A stretch of 5,087 nucleotides of DNA from Saccharicrinis sp041595375 (GTDB lineage: Bacteria; Bacteroidota; Bacteroidia; Bacteroidales; Marinilabiliaceae), in NCBI GenBank assembly GCA_041595375.1, contig JBFHKL010000295.1, positions 1 through 5,087 on the forward strand. The letters run 5' to 3'. The notes below the pieces were generated by a model that worked only from the letters and a program-made list of their open reading frames with translations, ran no database searches and was not told the DNA's origin. Below, piece by piece: positions 1 through 5,017 of the stretch (position 1 is the stretch's first letter; each line of letters begins with the position of its first letter). The position numbers and the translations under genes were made by a program.

Positions 1-11
1 AAGTGTCTTCT

Positions 12-28
12 CCTGAAATAGCTTGACA
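12..28 (+). repeat. Right terminal inverted repeat of the IS (IRR, downstream of orfB)
   Basis: These 17 bases match the reverse complement of 1585-1601 without mismatch. By family convention this is the end distal to the transposase start. Confidence 0.88.
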
Positions 29-217
29 GATTATTACTGTTTTTTGGATGGTAGTATGGTATTTTTATCAAACTACGCTTATCCAAAGTTATTAAAATCT
101 TAATCCTATTCTCTAGTTAAGAAAAGATTCTTACTTCTAATTTGATATTTCAGTTTCAGGCTTAAGCCTGAAACTGTCAGATTTGAGTTTTTTAAATTCT
201 GAAAATTCATTTGCTTT
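29..217. other. Non-coding tail of the IS between IRR and the orfB stop
   Basis: About 190 AT-rich bases without a credible ORF on either strand. They hold a perfect 26-bp palindrome (151-176) and a weak 6-bp hairpin (TAAGAA at 118-123 with TTCTTA at 128-133, loop of 4). Most IS3-family elements end close behind orfB, so this tail is unusually long. No T-tract directly follows the palindrome on either strand, so it is not a classical intrinsic terminator. Confidence 0.6.
151..176. repeat. 26-bp perfect palindrome in the IS tail
   Basis: CAGTTTCAGGCTT (151-163) is followed directly by its exact reverse complement AAGCCTGAAACTG (164-176). It lies 41 bp beyond the orfB stop. It could end or pause transcription, protect the 3' end of the transposase mRNA, block read-through from outside, or bind a dimeric protein. 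The sequence does not decide between these. Confidence 0.85.
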
Positions 218-1144
218 TCAATTTAAATCCTGATTTATTATTACATCATTTTCAGATATTTCTGAATTTTTATTCAGAGGTAACTGCTTCTTTTTCCAAT
301 GCTTTTTAAGACTACCTGTCATCTTATGTGCTTGACTTGGAAACATCATATCTATACTTCTGTGAGGTCTTTGATTATTGTATTTGTTAATGGCTGCTTT
401 TACTGCCTCTAGGGCTGTGTAATAATCAGTAAAGGTGTCTGCTAAATCATATTCATGTTTTAAAATCCCATTGATTCGTTCGGCTATTGCATTCTCATAA
501 GGATCTCCCTTTTCAGTCATTGAAATATCAATTTTGGCCCCTTTTAAATAGTTCACATAATCATGGCAACAATATTGAATACCACGATCTGAATGATGAA
601 TCAGTCCTTGTTTTACTCTCTCTATTGAAATGGCCATTTTTAAAGCATTTAGAGCCCCTTCGCTAGTTAGATCAGGCCATAGACTCCAGCCCACAATTTT
701 CTTGGAATAGGCATCTGTAATCAGTGAGAGATAAACAAATCCCATTTCTGTTCGAATGTAAGTTATGTCACTAACCCAAAGTTTACCTGCGCTTGATAAC
801 TTAATATCTCTAATCAAGTTGGGGAACTTACGGTAGAAATGATTTGAATTTGTAGTTTTCGGACCACGCTTTCGATGCTTAACCAGTAAGCCATGTGCAC
901 CAAGGATGTTATAGAACTTATCTCGTCCACACTTTATCTGATGCTCTTGTAGTGTGTCTGATAAAAGTAATAACAACTTTTCAGCTCCCATTCTCTTGTG
1001 TTCAGATCTTAACTCCTTAGCTAATTTAAGCAAGAATACTTCTTGCATTTGACTATGAGATTGGCGATTTTTATTTTCGTACCATGCCTGGCGGCTATAC
1101 CCAAACAGACCACAAAGGATCGTTTTTGAAGTATCAGGATACAT
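218..1144 (-). CDS. IS3-family transposase OrfB (DDE integrase domain)
   Basis: This is the catalytic half of the transposase, which cuts and joins IS ends, normally as an OrfAB fusion. The N-terminal part (about 45-95) is the HTH_21-like region. The rve integrase core runs from about 118 to 230. The catalytic triad is visible as D126 (WVSDITYI), D186 (HHSDRG) and E222 (NAIAERING); 35 residues separate D186 and E222, the DD(35)E spacing of the family. The family's C-terminal signature follows (NNQRPHRSID, about 256-265). The length is 308 aa from ATG 1144, but the frame is open back to 1183 and overlaps the end of orfA, so the main product is probably made by -1 frameshifting. Joined to OrfA it gives about 450 aa. 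No disruption is seen. Confidence 0.95.
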   Translation of the reverse strand: MYPDTSKTILCGLFGYSRQAWYENKNRQSHSQMQEVFLLKLAKELRSEHKRMGAEKLLLLLSDTLQEHQIKCGRDKFYNILGAHGLLVKHRKRGPKTTNSNHFYRKFPNLIRDIKLSSAGKLWVSDITYIRTEMGFVYLSLITDAYSKKIVGWSLWPDLTSEGALNALKMAISIERVKQGLIHHSDRGIQYCCHDYVNYLKGAKIDISMTEKGDPYENAIAERINGILKHEYDLADTFTDYYTALEAVKAAINKYNNQRPHRSIDMMFPSQAHKMTGSLKKHWKKKQLPLNKNSEISENDVIINQDLN

Positions 1145-1170
1145 ATGTGTTAGTACATCTACTGTTTGGG
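1100..1170 (-). promoter_or_regulatory. Predicted long-range stem stimulating the frameshift
   Basis: On the minus strand CCCAAACAG (1170-1162) is exactly complementary to CTGTTTGGG (1108-1100). The 9-bp stem encloses 53 nt and starts 6 nt after the slippery heptamer, within the 5-9 nt spacing usual for frameshift stimulators. The loop could hold a small inner hairpin (GTAT-CCTG-ATAC). The pairing was found by eye and is not tested. Confidence 0.6.
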
Positions 1171-1569
1171 GCCAGACTTTTTTCTAATAGATAATTTATA
1201 ATCTTTTTCAGCGATATCAATCATAGTCTCTAGCGCAACATTTTTAAGTTGGGCTAATTCCAGTTGTTTCTCCAAAGCTTTTATGCGTTGGTCTAATTTG
1301 CTATTGTCTGCTCTTTCTTTTGAACTCATAGCCTGCAAAGATAGATGTAGTTGATCAGAATACCTTTCCTGCCAACGCTTTATTATTTTTTTATACTCTA
1401 TTGGACTTAGTTTAAAACGATCTCGTGCTTCGATAATACTCATGCGATTGGAATCAATCTCACTTATAAGCCAACGACGAAAACTTATTTCATAGTTGTT
1501 GTAATTTATACTTTCACGTTTAAATCCACTCATTTCGTTGGTGAGCATCCCTTCTTTTCCTTTTTTCAT
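1159..1569 (-). CDS. IS3-family OrfA (DNA-binding and dimerisation protein)
   Basis: OrfA supplies the DNA-binding half of the OrfAB transposase and may act alone as a regulator. From ATG 1569 it is 136 aa. Residues about 28-73 form a helix-turn-helix-like region (RRWLISEIDSNRMSIIEARD onward). Residues about 85-120 form a charged coiled coil with leucine heptads (KLDQRIKALEKQLELAQLK), followed by the typical end RKKSGPKQ. The frame is also open to a TTG at 1590, but that codon lies within the terminal repeat, so ATG 1569 is preferred. ATG 1548, preceded by AAGAAGGG, and ATG 1533 are alternatives. The stop at 1159-1161 is 14 bp before the orfB ATG, and the open orfB frame overlaps it by about 25 nt. 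Confidence 0.88.
   Translation of the reverse strand: MKKGKEGMLTNEMSGFKRESINYNNYEISFRRWLISEIDSNRMSIIEARDRFKLSPIEYKKIIKRWQERYSDQLHLSLQAMSSKERADNSKLDQRIKALEKQLELAQLKNVALETMIDIAEKDYKLSIRKKSGPKQ
1177..1183 (-). promoter_or_regulatory. Programmed -1 frameshift slippery site A_AAA_AAG
   Basis: On the minus strand the orfA codons AGA AAA AAG present the heptamer A_AAA_AAG in the correct phase. A -1 slip leads to GTC TGG CCC CAA ACA and on through GTA CTA ACA CAT into the orfB ATG, adding 11 linker residues (VWPQTVDVLTH). The orfB frame is closed by TAG at 1184-1186, just upstream of the heptamer, so the overlap is almost exactly the slip window. This is the family's known way of making OrfAB. Confidence 0.9.
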
Positions 1570-1584
1570 TATCCTAACTTTTTG

Positions 1585-1601
1585 TGTCAAGCTATTTCAG
1601 G
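1585..1601 (-). repeat. Left terminal inverted repeat of the IS (IRL, upstream of orfA)
   Basis: This is the partner of 12-28, read on the minus strand. The possible TTG start codon of orfA (1588-1590) falls inside this repeat, which argues against using that start. Confidence 0.88.
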
Positions 1602-1647
1602 GTATTACAGAGGGTCATGTATGCCTGGGGACTATTAAAAATGGGGC

Positions 1648-1667
1648 TTTTAGCTTTTAAGCTAAAA
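1648..1667. repeat. Inverted repeat (hairpin) downstream of the glyS terminator
   Basis: TTTTAGCTT (1648-1656) and AAGCTAAAA (1659-1667) form a 9-bp inverted repeat around two bases. It lies directly behind the terminator U-tract and could add to termination, but no T-run follows it on the minus strand. Confidence 0.5.
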
Positions 1668-1700
1668 TAAAAAAAGCCATTCTCTGCTGAGAATGGCTTT
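1668..1700 (-). terminator. Intrinsic terminator of glyS
   Basis: On the minus strand AAAGCCATTCTC (1700-1689), loop AGCA (1688-1685) and GAGAATGGCTTT (1684-1673) form a perfect 12-bp stem that runs into a T-tract (TTTTTTTATTTT after GGC). It begins 20 bp after the glyS stop. The IS lies beyond it, so glyS transcripts should mostly end before the IS. Confidence 0.9.
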
Positions 1701-1719
1701 CTGTATCTGAACGAAAATC

Positions 1720-3273
1720 TTACTTCAATTTTTTGAATAATTTTTTCATACTTACTTCGTTTTCAACGATTTCGAATAATTTTGAAATCTCAACACGCTC
1801 CTGTGCCATGCTATCGCGATGACGAATGGTAACCGTACTGTCTTCTAAAGACTGATGATCAACCGTTACACAGAAAGGAGTACCAATGGCATCCTGACGA
1901 CGGTAACGCTTACCAATAGAATCTTTTTCGTCGTACTGACAGTTGAAATCGAATTTCAGGTCTTTCATGATTTCACGAGCTTTATCAGGAAGACCATCTT
2001 TCTTAGTTAATGGCATCACGCAAAGTTTTACTGGAGCCAGTGCAAGAGGCAAACGAAGCACTACACGCTCATCAACCTTACCATCTTCCTTCTCAATTTT
2101 TTCTTCCTTGTAGGCTTCCGACATAATTTGCAGGAACATACGATCAACCCCAATCGAGGTCTCAATTACGTAAGGAACATAGCTTTTATTCAATTCAGGA
2201 TCGAAATACTGAATTTTTTTACCTGAAAATTTCTGATGCTGACTTAAATCAAAATCGGTACGAGAGTGAATTCCCTCTACCTCTTTAAATCCGAAGGGGA
2301 ACTTAAATTCCACATCGGTAGCGGCGTTAGCGTAGTGAGCCAACTTATCGTGATCGTGAAAGCGGTACTTGTCATCCTCAAAACCAAGGGCTTTGTGCCA
2401 GCTCATACGAGTTGCTTTCCATGCCTCGAACCATTTCATTTCGTCGCCCGGACGAACAAAGAACTGAAGCTCCATTTGTTCAAATTCACGCATACGGAAA
2501 ATAAACTGACGAGCTACAATCTCGTTACGGAATGCTTTACCAATCTGAGCAATCCCGAAAGGAATCTTCATACGACCGGTTTTCTGAACGTTCAGGTAGT
2601 TCACAAAAATTCCCTGAGCTGTTTCAGGACGAAGGAAAATTTTGCTGCTTCCATCCGATGTTGATCCCATATCGGTCGAGAACATCAGGTTAAACTGACG
2701 AACATCGGTCCAGTTTTTTGTTCCGGAAATCGGACAGGCAATCTCGTTATCGATAATGATTTGTTTCAATTCGTCCAAATCATTTTTATCCAAAGCAGCT
2801 ACAAAGCGAGTGTGCAAAGCATCCATTTTTTCTTTGTTGGCCAACACCCGAGGGTTGGTAGCACGAAATTGAGCCTCGTCGAAAGTCTCGCCGAACTTCT
2901 TCTTCGCTTTGGCAACTTCCTTGTCCATTTTGCCTTCGTACTTGGCCATCAAATCCTCAATTAAAACATCAGCTCGGTAACGTTTTTTCGAATCTTTGTT
3001 GTCAATCAACGGATCGTTAAAAGCATCAACGTGGCCCGAAGCTTTCCAGATTGTAGGGTGCATAAAAATAGCAGAATCGATCCCCACCACATTTTCGTGC
3101 AGCTTCACCATGGAATCCCACCAGTATTTTTTAATGTTGTTTTTCAATTCAACGCCCAATTGTGCGTAGTCGTATACAGCACTCAAGCCATCGTAAATCT
3201 CCGATGATTGAAATACGAATCCGTATTCTTTACAATGCGCTACAAGTTTCTTGAAAACATCTTCCTGTGCCAT
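1720..3273 (-). CDS. glyS: Glycyl-tRNA synthetase, single-chain alpha2 type (EC 6.1.1.14)
   Basis: This cytoplasmic enzyme attaches glycine to tRNA-Gly using ATP, an essential step of translation. At 517 aa it is full length for the homodimeric, class II type that Bacteroidota share with archaea and eukaryotes, as opposed to the alpha2-beta2 glyQ/glyS enzyme. The N-terminal part is recognisable (FKKLVAHCKEYGFVFQSSEI, 7-26; YDYAQLGVELKNNIKKYWW, 34-52). The catalytic core carries LRPETAQGIFVNY (214-226), motif 2 with FRNEI (248-252) and REFEQMELQFF (262-272), and motif 3 with ETSIGVDRMF (371-380). The C-terminal anticodon-binding domain runs from about 409 to 505 (LPLALAPVKLCVMPL; RRQDAIGTPFCVTVD; VTIRHRDSM). 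ATG 3273 is the natural start, immediately before the conserved N-terminus. The gene has its own terminator and is separated from the upstream gene by another. Confidence 0.97.
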   Translation of the reverse strand: MAQEDVFKKLVAHCKEYGFVFQSSEIYDGLSAVYDYAQLGVELKNNIKKYWWDSMVKLHENVVGIDSAIFMHPTIWKASGHVDAFNDPLIDNKDSKKRYRADVLIEDLMAKYEGKMDKEVAKAKKKFGETFDEAQFRATNPRVLANKEKMDALHTRFVAALDKNDLDELKQIIIDNEIACPISGTKNWTDVRQFNLMFSTDMGSTSDGSSKIFLRPETAQGIFVNYLNVQKTGRMKIPFGIAQIGKAFRNEIVARQFIFRMREFEQMELQFFVRPGDEMKWFEAWKATRMSWHKALGFEDDKYRFHDHDKLAHYANAATDVEFKFPFGFKEVEGIHSRTDFDLSQHQKFSGKKIQYFDPELNKSYVPYVIETSIGVDRMFLQIMSEAYKEEKIEKEDGKVDERVVLRLPLALAPVKLCVMPLTKKDGLPDKAREIMKDLKFDFNCQYDEKDSIGKRYRRQDAIGTPFCVTVDHQSLEDSTVTIRHRDSMAQERVEISKLFEIVENEVSMKKLFKKLK

Positions 3274-3365
3274 AAATCTTATATTTTGAGGTTGTTAAAA
3301 TTTTGGTTTTGATAAATACTGTCTTTTTGCTTGAAAATCAGGAGTCCCCAAAAACAAGCAGGGAG

Positions 3366-3373
3366 CAAAAATA
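3366..3373 (-). promoter_or_regulatory. Possible glyS promoter, -7 box only
   Basis: TATTTTTG on the minus strand fits the Bacteroidota -7 consensus TAnnTTTG and would give a leader of roughly 85 nt before glyS. No TTTG box stands at the right distance upstream, and the site abuts the T-tract of the preceding terminator, so a chance match is quite possible. Some promoter between that terminator and glyS is expected. Confidence 0.3.
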
Positions 3374-3374
3374 C

Positions 3375-3407
3375 AAAAAAAAGCCAATTAACGCTTCAGT
3401 CAATTGG
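3375..3407 (-). terminator. Intrinsic terminator of the DUF4834-like gene
   Basis: On the minus strand CCAATTGAC (3407-3399), loop TGAAGC and GTTAATTGG (3392-3384) form a 9-bp stem with one G-U pair, followed by C and eight T. It begins 30 bp after the stop of the small gene and separates it from glyS. Confidence 0.82.
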
Positions 3408-3437
3408 GTTTTTAATTCTACAAGAATCTTAGCCGAA

Positions 3438-3683
3438 TCAATCATCCACTTCTTCAAAATCCACATAGTCGCCCACATCCTTTTTAGCCGGATTGCCTTT
3501 GGAACTACTGGTTCTGTCGATGGTAACTTCGCCTTCTTTTTTGGTCTGCTGCTGCTGTTTCTTTGCCTGATCCTGCATCTTATCGAAGGTTTTCTGCACT
3601 AAAAAAGGAAAGATGGCGCGAATCGTCCACTTGAGCAGGTAGTAAACGCCAACAGCTATGATGATAAATTTTAATAATCCCAT
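3438..3683 (-). CDS. DUF4834-like small membrane protein
   Basis: The 81-aa product has an N-terminal membrane segment (about residues 3-28, LLKFIIIAVGVYYLLKW onward), a basic glutamine-rich stretch (DQAKKQQQQTKK, 38-49) and two short conserved-looking motifs, GEVTID (51-56) and the acidic end GDYVDFEEV (71-79). This layout matches what I recall of the Bacteroidota DUF4834 family, whose function is unknown. The protein probably sits in the inner membrane by one helix with a cytoplasmic charged tail. ATG 3683 gives a complete membrane segment. A perfect TAnnTTTG box lies just upstream and a terminator just downstream, so it looks like a single-gene unit. The link to glyS is only proximity. Confidence 0.82.
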   Translation of the reverse strand: MGLLKFIIIAVGVYYLLKWTIRAIFPFLVQKTFDKMQDQAKKQQQQTKKEGEVTIDRTSSSKGNPAKKDVGDYVDFEEVDD

Positions 3684-3702
3684 GTTCTTTTGTTTTGATG
3701 CA

Positions 3703-3710
3703 CAAATATA
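3703..3710 (-). promoter_or_regulatory. Promoter -7 box of the DUF4834-like gene
   Basis: TATATTTG on the minus strand is a perfect TAnnTTTG match 19 bp before the ATG. The leader would be about 14 nt and A-rich. No clear -33 TTTG box is seen at the expected distance. Confidence 0.5.
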
Positions 3711-3755
3711 AGCATTTCATTTTTTTATCAGCTGTTCTTTGGCAGGCTCTTTTGG

Positions 3756-3834
3756 GCGTTCCCTTCGGGCGGGCTTTCCGCTGCAAGTCCTCGCTCATTC
3801 TTCGCTGTGGGCTTTCCACTATAATCCCTAACGC
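3756..3834 (-). repeat. Structured intergenic element with twin hairpins, likely a dispersed Bacteroidota repeat or ncRNA
   Basis: Read on the minus strand, the 79-nt element is closed by GCGTT (3834-3830) pairing with AACGC (3760-3756). Inside are two 13-nt hairpins with the same loop: GTGG-AAAGC-CCAC (3819-3807) and GCGG-AAAGC-CCGC (3781-3769). The stems differ by a compensatory pair, T-A against C-G. A small hairpin CCC-GAA-GGG (3769-3761) sits near the end. The motif GCGTTAGGGATT plus AGCGGAAAGCCC resembles a multicopy intergenic sequence I recall from Bacteroidota genomes and perhaps the Flavo-1 RNA motif; this recollection is unverified. Only one copy is in the window. A role as ncRNA, mRNA leader or mobile palindrome is open. 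Confidence 0.6.
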
Positions 3835-3897
3835 AGGCTGTAATTTTGTTAATCATAGTTCCAGCTTGTAAAATCTTAATAATCTAAGCCTAACTAT

Positions 3898-3928
3898 TTT
3901 GATGGCTGACATTGTTTTCATAAATTTG
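3898..3928 (+). promoter_or_regulatory. Bacteroidota-type promoter of the rightward two-gene unit
   Basis: TTTG (3898-3901) and TAAATTTG (3921-3928, fits TAnnTTTG) are separated by 19 bp, close to the usual spacing for the phylum's primary sigma factor. Transcription would start near 3934 and give a leader of about 64 nt. It is the only site in the region with both boxes. Confidence 0.6.
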
Positions 3929-3997
3929 ATTCTTATAAATTATCTTATGATGTAGTAAACAATCAAACAAAGGGCTTTTATAAAATCAATTTTACTC

Positions 3998-5011
3998 ATG
4001 GATAACAAACTTCACAATACCATTCAAGAGCTTGGCCGCAGCATACAGTCTGCCCAGGAAGCTGCCAAAAGGCAGTGCACCAGCTCCAGTGTAAACCCGC
4101 AAAATGCATTTCAGTCGGAGCTGAATTACAAAATGCAGCAGTATGTACACAATATGCATACCTACCTAAATATCGATCGGGTACTGGGTTTTCCCATTCA
4201 ACCTATGAGCTATAGTAGTGAAACGCGTGTTTCCGATCGGGGTGTAAGCATTCGGGTGGCCATCCATCATTATCCGCCGGTAAAACCCATGATTATTGAA
4301 GCACCCGAAATGGTATTGGAATTACGGGCGATCGTAGACAAAGATGGGCAAATGAGGTATCATTTTACGAATCGCTTTGCCAATCCAGAAGATTTGAAAG
4401 CATTGGGTAAAAACTTACCTGAGGGGGCATGTCTTGTTTTAAATGAAAATGGAGCATTAAGTGTTGAATATTTAGAAGAGTCTTTACTGAAATCTTCAAT
4501 GGATAGTTCCTTTTCGATAACAGAACAGGATGCCTTTACTAATAGTGGAATTACTGGCAGAAAGGTTGTAGAAGGAGCTTTAACAACGGAAGGTGCTTAT
4601 AGTACATTGTTGCATAATCATACGAGTTATACAACAACTAATGGATTGACAAAAAATATTTATAAGGCAAATGGACGCATTAGATCAGCTAGAGCACGAG
4701 GCTATGCAAATGCATCAAAAACCTTGAAATATATTGGAGAAGTAGGAAATGTTGTAACCACAGGAATGTCTTATTATGATATTGCTAAAGGAGATTCACA
4801 ACCGATTACTTATGTTGATGCTGGGGTTGGAACAATGGGTATATTAGCTTCTGGAGCCTCTTATTTTTACGGTGTACAAATACCTTTAGTTGGAGAAGTG
4901 GTTGCGATTTATGGAACGCTTAGATTAACTTGGGATGTATCTTTTAATTTGGGCATACATTATGGGCCGAGTACTTGGTATGGTGATAATGATAATAAAT
5001 GGTTTGAGTAA
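3998..5011 (+). CDS. Unrecognised modular protein with polymorphic-toxin-like features
   Basis: The family was not recognised. The 337-aa product has no signal peptide. Residues 1-60 are polar and probably helical (SIQSAQEAAKR; NYKMQQYVHNMHTYLNID); about 75-165 look like a compact alpha/beta region (VSIRVAIHHYPPVKPMIIEA; MVLELRAIVDKDGQMRYHF). Residues 170-240 are rich in Thr, Ser, Asn and Gly. Residues 248-325 are glycine-rich and hydrophobic (VDAGVGTMGILASGASYFYG; IPLVGEVVAIYGTLRL), ending in an aromatic tail (GPSTWYGDNDNKWFE). Hand counts give about 46% GC for 4021-4440 and about 36% for 4441-4980, a step at codon ~147. A uniform N-terminal half joined to a foreign-looking C-terminal half, with a small gene 6 nt downstream, is the layout of an effector with an exchangeable toxin domain. 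A pore-forming role is inference. Confidence 0.7.
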   Translation: MDNKLHNTIQELGRSIQSAQEAAKRQCTSSSVNPQNAFQSELNYKMQQYVHNMHTYLNIDRVLGFPIQPMSYSSETRVSDRGVSIRVAIHHYPPVKPMIIEAPEMVLELRAIVDKDGQMRYHFTNRFANPEDLKALGKNLPEGACLVLNENGALSVEYLEESLLKSSMDSSFSITEQDAFTNSGITGRKVVEGALTTEGAYSTLLHNHTSYTTTNGLTKNIYKANGRIRSARARGYANASKTLKYIGEVGNVVTTGMSYYDIAKGDSQPITYVDAGVGTMGILASGASYFYGVQIPLVGEVVAIYGTLRLTWDVSFNLGIHYGPSTWYGDNDNKWFE

Positions 5012-5017
5012 AAACTT

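Larger units (their letters stand above)
12..1601 (-). mobile_element. IS3-family insertion sequence, apparently complete
   Basis: The element is bounded by a perfect 17-bp inverted repeat, CCTGAAATAGCTTGACA, at 12-28 and, as its reverse complement, at 1585-1601. The conserved tips may really be the TG/CA at 14 and 1599. It contains two consecutive minus-strand ORFs, orfA (helix-turn-helix plus coiled coil) and orfB (DDE integrase), joined by a -1 frameshift signal; this is the IS3-family plan. At about 1590 bp it is slightly long for the family, because about 190 bp of non-coding sequence follows orfB. Both ORFs and both ends look intact, so it may still be mobile. Flanking bases (TCT or TCC on the left, GTA or GGG on the right, depending on the exact tip) give no target duplication. 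An IS150-like subgroup is possible but was not established. Confidence 0.9.
1602..1719. other. Intergenic region between glyS and the IS
   Basis: This short stretch holds the glyS terminator and a second hairpin. Bases 1602-1647 show no gene or recognised site. Confidence 0.6.
3684..3997. other. Divergent intergenic region, 314 bp
   Basis: No credible gene lies here. From left to right it holds the -7 box of the DUF4834-like gene, a GC-rich structured element (3756-3834) that stands out from its AT-rich surroundings, and a rightward promoter (3898-3928). Bases 3835-3890 show nothing convincing; TAATTTTG at 3841-3848 fits a -7 box but has no -33 partner. Confidence 0.7.

Noticed and set aside
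151..193. Palindrome plus downstream T-run as a rightward intrinsic terminator
   Set aside because: The six T at 188-193 start 11 nt after the stem, too far for a classical terminator, and the other side has no T-run.
1567..1590. Sigma-70-like promoter from TTGACA in the IS terminal repeat
   Set aside because: TTGACA is present, but no -10 stands at 16-18 bp (GATAAT follows after only 11), and Bacteroidota promoters use other boxes. A circle-junction promoter also fails, because the outward reading of the other end gives TGTCAA.
1588..1590. TTG start of orfA giving 143 residues
   Set aside because: The codon lies inside the terminal repeat with no ribosome-binding context; ATG 1569 is more plausible.
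2266..2664. Plus-strand ORF of 132 codons
   Set aside because: It lies wholly antisense to the conserved catalytic core of glyS and has no sign of its own coding constraint.
2761..2964. Plus-strand ORF of 67 codons
   Set aside because: It is antisense to glyS and without recognisable features.
3303..3602. Plus-strand ORF of 99 codons with a hydrophobic end
   Set aside because: It is antisense to the DUF4834-like gene and its terminator; the hydrophobic stretch is the reverse reading of Lys/Gln codons.
3580..3819. Minus-strand ORF of 79 codons overlapping the DUF4834-like gene start
   Set aside because: It overlaps the real gene in another frame, runs through the promoter box and the structured repeat, and its protein has no coherent composition.
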